Shown: positions 8,846-16,229 of the stretch, piece by piece
Numbering within the stretch: position 1 is the stretch's first letter
Layout of the letters: each line of letters starts with the position of its first letter
DNA from: Rhodoferax sp.
GTDB lineage: Bacteria > Pseudomonadota > Gammaproteobacteria > Burkholderiales > Burkholderiaceae_C
Length of the DNA stretch: 64,000 nt
Assembly: GCA_024236015.1 (NCBI GenBank)
Contig: JACKLK010000017.1
Span: 4,100-68,099 of the forward strand
Reading direction: 5' to 3'
Made by a program: the position numbers and the translations under genes
Notes under the pieces: generated by a model
Databases searched by the model: none
The model's input: the letters and a program-made list of their open reading frames with translations, nothing else
What the model was told of the DNA's origin: nothing

Positions 8846-9016
8846 CGAGTCCGGCGATCGGCCGCGGGCTGCGCGCGCGTGTGCGGCGACGGGCGCGACT
8901 GCGCCGCGCGCGTGCGACGATGCATTTGTCTGCAACCGGAAGCAGGATATACCCTGTAGATCGATGGTCCGCCGATTGGTAGAGTGGGCGCAAGCGATGG
9001 AGCACAAGGAGACACG

Positions 9017-10708
9017 ATGACCACGATAGCACCCGACATGCTGGCCCTGCAGCGTCTGTATTACTGGGAAAAGACGGCCCCCACGCGGGTGGCGCTGACC
9101 CAGCCCATGGGCAACGGGGCGGTCAAGGACTTCACCTGGGGCCAGGTGGCCGACGAGGTGCGCCGCATGGCCGGCTACCTCAAGGCCCAGGGCTGGGAGC
9201 CGGGCGCGAAGGTGGCCATCCTGTCCAAGAACTGTGCCTGGTGGATGATGAGCGACCTGGCGATCTGGATGGCCGGCTACGTTTCGGTGCCGCTGTATCC
9301 GACGCTGGCGGCCGACACCGTGCGGCAGATCCTGACGCACAGCGAGGCCAGGGCCTGCTTCGTCGGCAAGCTCGACGGCTGGGAGCACATGAAACCGGGT
9401 GTGCCCGATGACATGCCCTGCCTGAGTTATCCCCTGTCGCCGGACGACGCCATCAAGGCCTATGTCGGGTGGGACGCCGCCTGCAAGGACAGCGAGCCCA
9501 TCACGGGCACGCCGGTGCGCGAGGCGGATGAACTGGCGACGCTGATCTACACGTCCGGCACCACCGGCATGCCCAAGGGCGTCATGCACAGTTTCGGCAA
9601 CTTCGCCTGGGCGCTGGACGCCGGCATCCGGCGCCTGCCCATGGGCGCCGAGGATCGCATGTTGTCCTACCTGCCGCTGGCCCACGTGGTCGAGCGGGTG
9701 CTGGTCGAACACGGCTGGCTGCGCACCGGCATGCATGTGTATTTCGCCGAATCGCTCGACACCTTCGCCGCCGACCTGCAACGCGCGCGCCCGACCATCT
9801 TCTTCTCGGTGCCCCGGCTGTGGGTCAAGTTCCAGCAGGGCGTGCACCACAAGATGCCGCCGGAGAAACTCAACCGGCTGCTGTCGATCCCCATCCTCGG
9901 CGGCATCGTGCGGCGCAAGATCGTCAAGGCGCTGGGCCTGGACCAGTGCCGCATCGCGGCCGGCGGCGCGGCACCGATGCCGATGGCCTTGCTGCAGTGG
10001 TACAGCCGGCTCGGACTGCATATCAACGAGGGCTACGGCATGACCGAGAACCTCGCGGTCTCGCACATCACCGAACCCGGCAAGAACCAGCAAGGCAGCG
10101 TGGGCCCGGCCTATGAAGGCGTCGAGCATCGGCTCGATCCGCAGACCGGCGAGATCCAGATGCGCAGCCCGGCGCTGATGCTGGGTTACTACAAGGAACC
10201 CGAGAAGACGCGCGAAGCCATGACCGAGGACGGCTGGTTGCGCACCGGGGACAAGGGCCGCATCGACGCCAACGGCATCCTGTACATCACCGGTCGGGTC
10301 AAGGACCTGTTCAAGACCGGCAAGGGCAAATACGTGGCGCCGGCTCCGATCGAGGACAAGCTGGTGATGCACGACGCGGTCGAGGCCTGTGTCGTGACCG
10401 GCGCCAACCTCGGCCAGCCCCTGGGCATCGTGATGCTGGGTGCCGAATACATGGACCGTGTCTCGGATGCGGCCGTTCGCAGCGAACTCGAGCAGTCGCT
10501 GGCCGCGCACATGCAGGCCATCAACGCGACGCTCGATCCGCATGAGCGGCTGCAATGCGTCGTCGTGGCCACCACGGCCTGGACGGTGGAGAACGACGTC
10601 ATCACGCCGACCTTCAAGGTCAAGCGCAACCGCATCGAGGACCTGTACGCCAGCAACTACGAGCGCTGGGAGTCCTCGGGCAAGAAGGTGCTCTGGCAGG
10701 ACGGCTGA
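9017..10708 (+). CDS. AMP-dependent long-chain fatty-acid CoA ligase-type enzyme
   Basis: A 563-residue member of the ANL adenylating family that activates a carboxylic acid with ATP and transfers it to CoA. The start ATG 9017 follows AAGGAGA (9006-9012). The ATP-binding motif YTSGTTGMPKG begins at residue 178; GYGMTE occurs near 340 (adenylate-binding A5), and the C-terminal hinge motif TGDKG then GRVKDLFKTGKGKYVAP follow, as in long-chain ligases of the FadD15/FAA type. The substrate is not determined by sequence. The gene stands alone, about 140 bases before the sulfur-oxidation operon. Confidence 0.85.
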   Translation: MTTIAPDMLALQRLYYWEKTAPTRVALTQPMGNGAVKDFTWGQVADEVRRMAGYLKAQGWEPGAKVAILSKNCAWWMMSDLAIWMAGYVSVPLYPTLAADTVRQILTHSEARACFVGKLDGWEHMKPGVPDDMPCLSYPLSPDDAIKAYVGWDAACKDSEPITGTPVREADELATLIYTSGTTGMPKGVMHSFGNFAWALDAGIRRLPMGAEDRMLSYLPLAHVVERVLVEHGWLRTGMHVYFAESLDTFAADLQRARPTIFFSVPRLWVKFQQGVHHKMPPEKLNRLLSIPILGGIVRRKIVKALGLDQCRIAAGGAAPMPMALLQWYSRLGLHINEGYGMTENLAVSHITEPGKNQQGSVGPAYEGVEHRLDPQTGEIQMRSPALMLGYYKEPEKTREAMTEDGWLRTGDKGRIDANGILYITGRVKDLFKTGKGKYVAPAPIEDKLVMHDAVEACVVTGANLGQPLGIVMLGAEYMDRVSDAAVRSELEQSLAAHMQAINATLDPHERLQCVVVATTAWTVENDVITPTFKVKRNRIEDLYASNYERWESSGKKVLWQDG

Positions 10709-10823
10709 CGCCCGCGCCGACGCGTCCGCGCCCCGGTCGCCGGGGCCGCGGACCGCGCAACCTTCGATGAAGCGATCCGGGTAAACACCTAGCGGTACAA
10801 GATCGTTCGACGCTAATATGCGT

Positions 10824-10845
10824 GAACATTGATATTGTGATGTTC
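10824..10845. promoter_or_regulatory. Dyad operator directly upstream of the first arsR
   Basis: Inverted repeat GAACAT (10824-10829), 10 bases, ATGTTC (10840-10845), ending 6 bases before the arsR start codon. It also contains CATTGATAT, the reverse complement of the ATATCANTG core seen in front of three other sox-region genes. Likely an autoregulatory ArsR operator overlapping the translation start zone. This is inferred from symmetry and position. Confidence 0.55.
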
Positions 10846-10851
10846 CGATAG

Positions 10852-11202
10852 ATGGCTGACGATTCCGCAGACCAGGTGTTCGAGACCGCGGCAGAGCTGT
10901 TCGCGCTGCTGTCGACCGCGACCCGGCTGCGCATCGTCTGCGCCCTGTGCGACGGCGAGACGAATGTCGGCGAACTGACGCAGCGGGTCGGGGTGAGCCA
11001 GTCCAACATGTCCCAGCACCTGGGCGTGTTGTACCGGGGCGGGGTGCTGGGCCGCAGGCGCCGCGGCGCGCAGGTCTACTACCGCGTCACCAGCCGGCGC
11101 GTGATGCTGTTGCGCGAGGTGATCTGCGCGGCGCAGGTGGCCGTGCCCGGGCCTGTGCAGGCACCCTCCATCGGGGATCGCAGAACCAAGGAGCTTTCGT
11201 GA
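10852..11202 (+). CDS. ArsR-family repressor of the sox operon (SoxR-like)
   Basis: A 116-residue winged-helix repressor with the recognition helix in SQSNMSQHLGVLYRGGVL (49-66) and the wing RRRGAQVYYRV. Cysteines C33 (after RIVCAL) and C92 (in REVIC) correspond to C34 and C93 of the second ArsR at 24125. A pair at these helices is the arrangement used by persulfide-sensing BigR/SqrR/YgaV proteins, so induction by sulfane sulfur is likely. It is the first gene of the operon: its TGA overlaps the GTG of soxC by four bases. No Shine-Dalgarno is visible before ATG 10852; instead a dyad operator abuts it. DNA target and ligand are inferred. Confidence 0.8.
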   Translation: MADDSADQVFETAAELFALLSTATRLRIVCALCDGETNVGELTQRVGVSQSNMSQHLGVLYRGGVLGRRRRGAQVYYRVTSRRVMLLREVICAAQVAVPGPVQAPSIGDRRTKELS

Positions 11203-12572
11203 ATCTGGATACCAACGGGCCCGGGCGACTGGCCAAGGCGCCGGAAAACTTTCTCGATCCGGCGGCTATCCGCCAGGTCATGGCCGGCCGGCGCGACTTC
11301 CTGCGCCGCGCCTTTGTCGCCGCGGGCGCGGCCGGCGCCACGGCAGCGGTTGCCACGCGGGTGCAGGCCGCCTCGGCCGCGGCCCTGGGCGATGGTGACC
11401 CGGCGGTGCTGGAGCTGCCCGCGCATACCCGGGGCCTGGGCCAGCCGGTGGTCACCGACGGCTACGGCAAGCCGTCGCAATACGAGGCCAACGTGCAGCG
11501 CCGCCAGAGCCCCGGACTGACGCAGACCGCGCAGTCCTCGGTGTCGTTTGCGCCGCTGCAATCCATGTTCGGCATCGTCACGCCCAGCGGCCTGCATTTC
11601 GAGCGCCACCACCAGGGCTGGTGGGATGTCGACCCGTCGAAGCACCGCCTGATGGTCAACGGCTCCGATCCCGCCTTGCTGCGCAAGCCACAGGTGTTCA
11701 CGATGGACGAGCTGATGCGGCTGCCGTCGGTGTCGCGTTTCCATTTCATCGAGTGTGGTGCCAACACCGGCATGGAGTGGGGCAACGTGGCGGTGCCGAC
11801 CTGCCAGTACAGCCACGGCATGCTCAGCTGCAGCGAGTTCACCGGCGTGCCTCTGCGGGCCGTGCTGGACATGTGCGGCGTCGATCTGCGCAAGGCCCGC
11901 TTCGTGCTGGCCGAAGGTGCGGACGGCTCGTCGATGACCCGCACCATCCCGATGGAGATGGTGGAAAACGGCGAGGTGCTGCTGGCCTATGGCCAGAACG
12001 GCGAGATGTTGCGGCCCGAGAACGGTTACCCGCTGCGCCTGGTCGTGCCGGGCGTGCAGGGGGTCAGCTGGGTCAAGTACCTGCGCCGGATCGAGGTCGG
12101 TGACAAGCCCTACGGCACCAAGGACGAGGTGCTGCACTACATCGATCTGATGCCCGACGGACGCCACCGGCAATACACCAGCATCCAGGAATGCAAGAGC
12201 GTGATCACCACGCCTTCGGGTGGCCAGGTGCTGCTGGACAAGGGTTTCTACAGCATCAGCGGCCTGGCCTGGTCGGGGCGCGGCGCGGTCAAGCGGGTCG
12301 ACGTCTCGGTCGACGGGGGCCGCAACTGGCGCAGCGCGCGCCTGGAGTCGCCGGTGATGTCCAAGTGCCTGACCCGCTTCAACCTCGACTGGGTCTGGGA
12401 CGGCAGGCCCGCGCTGGTGCAGAGCCGCGCCATGGACGACACCGGCTACGTGCAGCCCAGCTACCGGCAACTGCGCGCGGTGCGGGGATCGCGCTCGATC
12501 TACCACAACAACGCGATCCAGACCTGGCTGGTGCAGGAAAGCGGGGAGGTGAAGAATGTCCAGCTTTCGTGA
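11199..12572 (+). CDS. soxC: SoxC, molybdenum subunit of sulfane dehydrogenase SoxCD
   Basis: Oxidises the SoxY-bound sulfane sulfur to the sulfone level in the periplasm, making thiosulfate oxidation complete. The 457-residue protein begins at GTG 11199 overlapping the arsR stop. Residues 31-62 form a twin-arginine signal (RRDFL then an Ala-rich helix), as required for export with a folded Mo cofactor. The sulfite-oxidase fold follows, with the Mo-ligand cysteine C186 in FIECGANTGMEW and a C-terminal Ig-like dimerisation domain (about 340-457, KRVDVSVDGGRNW). The downstream soxD overlaps its end by 17 bases, as expected for a fixed two-subunit complex. Confidence 0.93.
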   Translation: MNLDTNGPGRLAKAPENFLDPAAIRQVMAGRRDFLRRAFVAAGAAGATAAVATRVQAASAAALGDGDPAVLELPAHTRGLGQPVVTDGYGKPSQYEANVQRRQSPGLTQTAQSSVSFAPLQSMFGIVTPSGLHFERHHQGWWDVDPSKHRLMVNGSDPALLRKPQVFTMDELMRLPSVSRFHFIECGANTGMEWGNVAVPTCQYSHGMLSCSEFTGVPLRAVLDMCGVDLRKARFVLAEGADGSSMTRTIPMEMVENGEVLLAYGQNGEMLRPENGYPLRLVVPGVQGVSWVKYLRRIEVGDKPYGTKDEVLHYIDLMPDGRHRQYTSIQECKSVITTPSGGQVLLDKGFYSISGLAWSGRGAVKRVDVSVDGGRNWRSARLESPVMSKCLTRFNLDWVWDGRPALVQSRAMDDTGYVQPSYRQLRAVRGSRSIYHNNAIQTWLVQESGEVKNVQLS

Positions 12573-13683
12573 TGCGCTGATGGCGGCCCTGGTATGGGGG
12601 CTGGCCGGCGCCGCGCTGGCCCAGGCCACGCCGTATGTCGGCATCGGACGCGCGGCGACGCCGGCCGAACTGGCCGCGTGGGACATCGACGTGCGCCCGG
12701 ACTTCAAGGGCCTGCCCAAGGGTTCGGGCTCGGTGGCCCAGGGCATGGAGGTCTGGGAAGGCAAGTGCGCCTCCTGCCACGGCATCTTCGGCGAGAGCAA
12801 CGAGGTGTTCACGCCGCTGACCGGCGGCACGACCAAGGAAGACATCCAGAGCGGTCGCGTGGCCCGCCTGACAGATCCGGCCTTTCCGGGGCGCACCACG
12901 ATGATGAAGCTGTCACAGCTCTCGACCTTGTGGGACTACATCAATCGCGCCATGCCGTGGAATGCGCCGAAGTCGCTGACCACCGACGAGGTGTACGCGG
13001 TCACGGCCTATCTGCTGAACCTGGGCGGCGTATTGCCCGAGGGCTTCACGCTGTCGGATCGGAACATGGCGCAGGTGCAGGAGATGTTGCCCAACCGCAA
13101 CGGCCTGACCACCGACCATGGCTTGTGGCCCGGCAAGACGATGGGCAACGCCAGGGCGGACGTGGCCGCGGTGGCCTGCATGAAGGACTGCGCTCCCGCA
13201 GGCGCGGTCACGTCGAGCCTGCCGGACTTTGCGCGCAATGCCCACGGCAACCTGGCCGAGCAGAACCGCCTGGTCGGACCGCAGCGGGGCGCCAACACCA
13301 CCGTGGCGGCGGCCACGACACCTGTGGGCGCTGCGCCGGCGGCCGCGGCGCCGGCCGCGACCGCGACCGCGACCGCGACCGCGACCGCGCCAGCCCGGCC
13401 GGCGGCGCCGAAGGCCGGCGCCGCGGACGCAGCCGCCATCGCATTGACCCAGAAACACGCCTGTGTCGCCTGCCATGGCATGGACAAGAAGATCCTGGGC
13501 CCCGGATTCCAGGAGATCGCCCGAAAATACGCGGCGCGCGCGGATGGACTTGACTATCTGGCAGGCAAGATCAAGAGTGGAGGGGCGGGCGTCTGGGGGG
13601 CGGTGCCGATGCCGGCGCAGACGCTCGCGGGCAGCGAGGCGAAGCAGATCGCCCAATGGCTGATGGACGGTGCGCGCAAATAG
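12556..13683 (+). CDS. soxD: SoxD, dihaem cytochrome c subunit of sulfane dehydrogenase
   Basis: Accepts electrons from SoxC. The 375-residue precursor has a Sec signal peptide (1-22, ending ALA), a first haem motif CASCH (71-75), a second CVACH (303-307) and a probable axial Met in VPMPAQ (about 352). The domains are joined by a linker of about 60 residues rich in Ala, Pro and Thr, with an Ala-Thr run encoded by a five-fold 6-base repeat. The second domain closely resembles the free cytochrome at 23676, which may be its electron acceptor. Start ATG 12556 lies inside the soxC end, with GGGGAGG just upstream. Confidence 0.93.
   Translation: MSSFRDALMAALVWGLAGAALAQATPYVGIGRAATPAELAAWDIDVRPDFKGLPKGSGSVAQGMEVWEGKCASCHGIFGESNEVFTPLTGGTTKEDIQSGRVARLTDPAFPGRTTMMKLSQLSTLWDYINRAMPWNAPKSLTTDEVYAVTAYLLNLGGVLPEGFTLSDRNMAQVQEMLPNRNGLTTDHGLWPGKTMGNARADVAAVACMKDCAPAGAVTSSLPDFARNAHGNLAEQNRLVGPQRGANTTVAAATTPVGAAPAAAAPAATATATATATAPARPAAPKAGAADAAAIALTQKHACVACHGMDKKILGPGFQEIARKYAARADGLDYLAGKIKSGGAGVWGAVPMPAQTLAGSEAKQIAQWLMDGARK
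13357..13386 (+). repeat. Five tandem GCGACC repeats inside soxD
   Basis: Five exact copies of a 6-base unit encoding alternating Ala and Thr in the interdomain linker. Unit length is a multiple of three, so copy changes would alter linker length without shifting frame. Confidence 0.9.
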
Positions 13684-13686
13684 GGT

Positions 13687-13711
13687 GAACCTAGGGAACA
13701 TCCCTAGGTTC
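13687..13711. promoter_or_regulatory. Perfect 11-bp inverted repeat between soxD and soxY
   Basis: GAACCTAGGGA (13687-13697), loop ACA, TCCCTAGGTTC (13701-13711), starting 4 bases after the soxD stop. There is no U-tract after it. It could be an RNA stem-loop that protects or separates the soxCD and soxYZ messages, or a protein-binding dyad; its outer GAAC/GTTC bases recall the arsR operator. A palindromic GCATATGC follows at 13732-13739. Confidence 0.6.
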
Positions 13712-13756
13712 AATCTCATGTTGGTTAATTAGCATATGCGAATAAAGGAGTCACTT

Positions 13757-14224
13757 ATGCAAACTCGTCGGGATGTTTTCCTCCATTCAGCCAAGGTGGC
13801 CGCGTTGCTCGCCTCGGTCGGCATGTTGCCGACCCTGGCGTCGGCCCAGGCCGCTGCCTACAACGCTGCCGCGTTCGAGTCCAAGAACATGGCCGATCTG
13901 GTGAAGGCGCTTGGCGCCAGCGCGCCGGTCGAAAGCAAGGACGTCACCGTCACCGGCCCCGACATCGCGGAGAACGGCGCCGTCGTTCCGGTCGGCGCCT
14001 CCAGCAGCCTGCCCGGCGTCAAGCGCCTGCTGCTGCTGGTCGAGAAGAACCCGTCGATCCTGGCCGCGATGTTCGACATCACCGATGCCATCGAGTCCAA
14101 CGTATCGACCCGGGTCAAGATGGGCCAGTCGTCCAATGTCTACGCGGTGGCCATGATGGCCGACGGCAAGATGTTGTTCGCCCAGAAGGAAGTCAAGGTC
14201 ACGCTGGGCGGTTGCGGCGGTTGA
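13757..14224 (+). CDS. soxY: SoxY, sulfur-carrier subunit of SoxYZ
   Basis: Carries the sulfur substrate covalently through the Sox cycle in the periplasm. The start ATG 13757 is chosen for the AAAGGAG site at 13744-13750; an in-frame ATG at 13736 lacks one. The 155-residue precursor has a twin-arginine signal (RRDVF at 4-8) so that it can co-export SoxZ, and ends with GGCGG in which C153 is the swinging-arm cysteine. Spacing to soxZ is about 60 bases. Confidence 0.94.
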   Translation: MQTRRDVFLHSAKVAALLASVGMLPTLASAQAAAYNAAAFESKNMADLVKALGASAPVESKDVTVTGPDIAENGAVVPVGASSSLPGVKRLLLLVEKNPSILAAMFDITDAIESNVSTRVKMGQSSNVYAVAMMADGKMLFAQKEVKVTLGGCGG

Positions 14225-14285
14225 GCCGCGCGCAGCCACCCGCCTGGCCACACGACGATCCGATACCAATCACAGGAGAAAGAAC

Positions 14286-14597
14286 ATGGCAGATCCGATG
14301 CGCATTCGCGCACAAGCCGCCGGTGGCAACGCCACCGTCCGTGTGCTGATGGCACACGAAATGGAAACCGGGCAACGCAAGGACTCCGCAGGCAAGGTCA
14401 TCCCGGCCTGGCACATCCAGCACGTGACCGCGCAACTCAACGGAGCCACGGTGATGACCGCGCAATGGGGTCCGGCCGTGTCGAAGAACCCGTTCCTGCA
14501 GTTCGTCGTCAAGGGCGCCAAGGCCGGGGACAAGGTCACGATTTCCTGGACAGACAACAAGGGCGACAAGCGGACCGACGAGGCCACCGTTTCATGA
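14286..14597 (+). CDS. soxZ: SoxZ, structural partner of SoxY
   Basis: A 103-residue Ig-like protein with no signal peptide, which fits export by hitch-hiking on SoxY. It opens with ADPMRIRAQAAGGNATVRVLMAHEMETGQRKD and contains IPAWHIQHVTAQLNG and SKNPFLQF, all characteristic. ATG 14286 is preceded by AGGAGAAAGA. It holds the SoxY arm and helps dock SoxAX and SoxB. Confidence 0.94.
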   Translation: MADPMRIRAQAAGGNATVRVLMAHEMETGQRKDSAGKVIPAWHIQHVTAQLNGATVMTAQWGPAVSKNPFLQFVVKGAKAGDKVTISWTDNKGDKRTDEATVS

Positions 14598-14625
14598 CGC
14601 CTGTGGACCGGACCGTCGACAGGCG
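14598..14625 (+). terminator. Stem-loop just after soxZ
   Basis: CGCCTGT (14598-14604) pairs with ACAGGCG (14619-14625) across a 14-base loop, starting at the base after the soxZ stop. No U-tract follows. It may attenuate or process the message between soxYZ and soxAX. Confidence 0.35.
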
Positions 14626-14698
14626 GCCGGCCATGCGGGGGTGGGCGTTGTAGTGCATGGCAACCGCATGCATCTGTGAATACCAACGAGAGGAGACT

Positions 14699-15496
14699 AT
14701 GAAGCCACTATTGATCATGACCGTGCTGCTGGCCTCGACCGTGACTGCCTGGGCGCAGACCAAGTCGACGGCTGACGGCATTGCCGAGTACCGCAAGATG
14801 CTCGAGGACGGCAATCCGGCGGACCTGTTCGAGGCCAAGGGCGAGGAGCTCTGGAAGAAGAAGCGCGGGCCGAAGAATGCTTCGCTGGAGCAGTGCGATC
14901 TGGGCCAGGGGCCTGGCAAGGTCAAGGGTGCCTTCGTGCAGCTGCCGCGTTATTTCGCCGATACGAACCGGGTGCAGGATCTCGAGTCCCGCTTGCTGAC
15001 CTGCATGGAAAGCCTGCAGGGCCTCGATGCCGCGGCCATCGCCAAGACCGGGTTCGGCCGTGGCGAGCAGGCCAACATGGAGGCGCTCGTGGCCTATGTG
15101 TCCGCGTCCTCGCGCGGCATGAAGATGGACCTGCCGCAGTCGCACGCGCAGGAGAAGACCATGTACGAGGTCGGCAAGCGCGCATTCTTCTACCGCGCCG
15201 GGCCCTACGACTTTGCCTGCGCCTCCTGCCACGGCGAGGAAGGCAAGCGGATCCGCCTGCAGGACCTGCCCGACCTGACCAAGAACCCCGGCGACGGTGT
15301 CGGCTTCGCGGCCTGGCCCGCGTACCGGGTCGGCAACGGCCAGCTGTGGGGCATGCAGCGTCGCCTGAACGACTGCTTCCGTCAGCAGCGCTTCCCGTAT
15401 CCGGGCTACGCGTCGGACGTGACGATTGCGCTGGGTGTCTACATGGGTGTCAACGCAAAAGGCGCGGAGTCGATTGCGCCAGGCATCAAACGCTGA
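14699..15496 (+). CDS. soxA: SoxA, catalytic cytochrome subunit of SoxAX (mono-haem form)
   Basis: With SoxX it couples thiosulfate to the SoxY cysteine by forming a heterodisulfide. The 265-residue precursor starts at ATG 14699 after GAGAGGAGA and has a signal peptide to about residue 20. The N-terminal half lacks a CxxCH; C66 and C102 remain, consistent with the disulfide that replaces the first haem in mono-haem SoxA. The active-site haem motif is CASCH (174-178), and C226 in RRLNDCFRQQRFP is the expected cysteine persulfide ligand. SoxX lies 13 bases downstream. Confidence 0.93.
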   Translation: MKPLLIMTVLLASTVTAWAQTKSTADGIAEYRKMLEDGNPADLFEAKGEELWKKKRGPKNASLEQCDLGQGPGKVKGAFVQLPRYFADTNRVQDLESRLLTCMESLQGLDAAAIAKTGFGRGEQANMEALVAYVSASSRGMKMDLPQSHAQEKTMYEVGKRAFFYRAGPYDFACASCHGEEGKRIRLQDLPDLTKNPGDGVGFAAWPAYRVGNGQLWGMQRRLNDCFRQQRFPYPGYASDVTIALGVYMGVNAKGAESIAPGIKR

Positions 15497-15509
15497 AGGA
15501 GGCACGCAG

Positions 15510-16163
15510 ATGAGCAACACACGCATCACCCTGGTACTCGCGCTGGGTAGCGCCATGGCACTGGCCGGTTGTGCCGGCGGTGCATCCTCCGTCGACTACG
15601 ACGCCATGCTGGCGTCGATGATGAAGTCCTCGTTCCGCGACCAGGGCATTGCCAAGGTGGACCGGCTGCAGCAGGACGCATCCAACGCCGAGTGCTCCAA
15701 GGCCCAGGGCAAGGACCTGCCCGAGGCGCTGGCCAAGTCCATCGAGGCAGCCAACCTCAAGACGGTCAAGATGCCGTCGGACGGCAAGTTCCTCGGCGAC
15801 TGGAAGGCGGGCGAGAAGCTGGCCCAGAACGGACGTGGCATGACCTGGTCCGACGACTCGACGGACACCAGCGCCAATGGCGGCAATTGCTACAACTGCC
15901 ACGAACTCGCCAAGACCGAGATCTCGTACGGCACGATCGGCCCCAGCCTGTACAACTACGGCAAGATCCGCGGCGTGGCGGATCCGTCCAGCGCCGCGGC
16001 CAAGCCCATTGTCGAATACACCTGGGGCAAGCTGTACAACGCCAAGGCCTACAACGCCTGCTCGGCGATGCCGCGTTTCGGACACGCCAACATGCTCGAC
16101 GAGAAGCAGCTCAAGGACCTGATGGCCTTGCTGCTCGATCCCAAGTCGCCGGTGAACCAGTAG
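15510..16163 (+). CDS. soxX: SoxX, cytochrome c subunit of SoxAX
   Basis: Takes electrons from the SoxA reaction and passes them to a soluble cytochrome. The 217-residue precursor starts at ATG 15510 after GAAGGAGG. It has a signal peptide with a possible lipobox LAGC (C21), an N-terminal extension of about 90 residues beyond minimal SoxX, the haem motif CYNCH (127-131) and the axial Met in SAMPRFGH (M187). The extension is common in longer SoxX forms. A strong terminator follows, so soxC to soxX can form one transcript. Confidence 0.92.
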   Translation: MSNTRITLVLALGSAMALAGCAGGASSVDYDAMLASMMKSSFRDQGIAKVDRLQQDASNAECSKAQGKDLPEALAKSIEAANLKTVKMPSDGKFLGDWKAGEKLAQNGRGMTWSDDSTDTSANGGNCYNCHELAKTEISYGTIGPSLYNYGKIRGVADPSSAAAKPIVEYTWGKLYNAKAYNACSAMPRFGHANMLDEKQLKDLMALLLDPKSPVNQ

Positions 16164-16173
16164 GGCCGGCATC

Positions 16174-16202
16174 CGGACCCGCCCGCGGGCGGGTCCGTTT
16201 TT
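16174..16202 (+). terminator. Rho-independent terminator after soxX
   Basis: A perfect 24-base palindrome (16174-16197, GC-rich, 12-bp arms) is followed by five T (16198-16202). It lies 10 bases past the soxX stop and separates the soxC-X transcript from soxB. Confidence 0.85.
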
Positions 16203-16209
16203 CCGATAG

Positions 16210-16227
16210 ATATCATTGATTGCTGAT
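16210..16227. promoter_or_regulatory. AT-rich sox operator candidate upstream of soxB
   Basis: ATATCATTG (16210-16218) matches the core shared with 18542 and 23614, and TATCA/TGAT half-sites are separated by 8 bases. It sits in an AT-rich island right after the terminator and just before ATG 16230, so it is a plausible ArsR-type operator for soxB. Confidence 0.45.
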
Positions 16228-16229
16228 TT

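Noticed and set aside
13736..13756. Earlier ATG for soxY
   Set aside because: No ribosome site; the ATG at 13757 has AAAGGAG and starts the twin-arginine signal directly.
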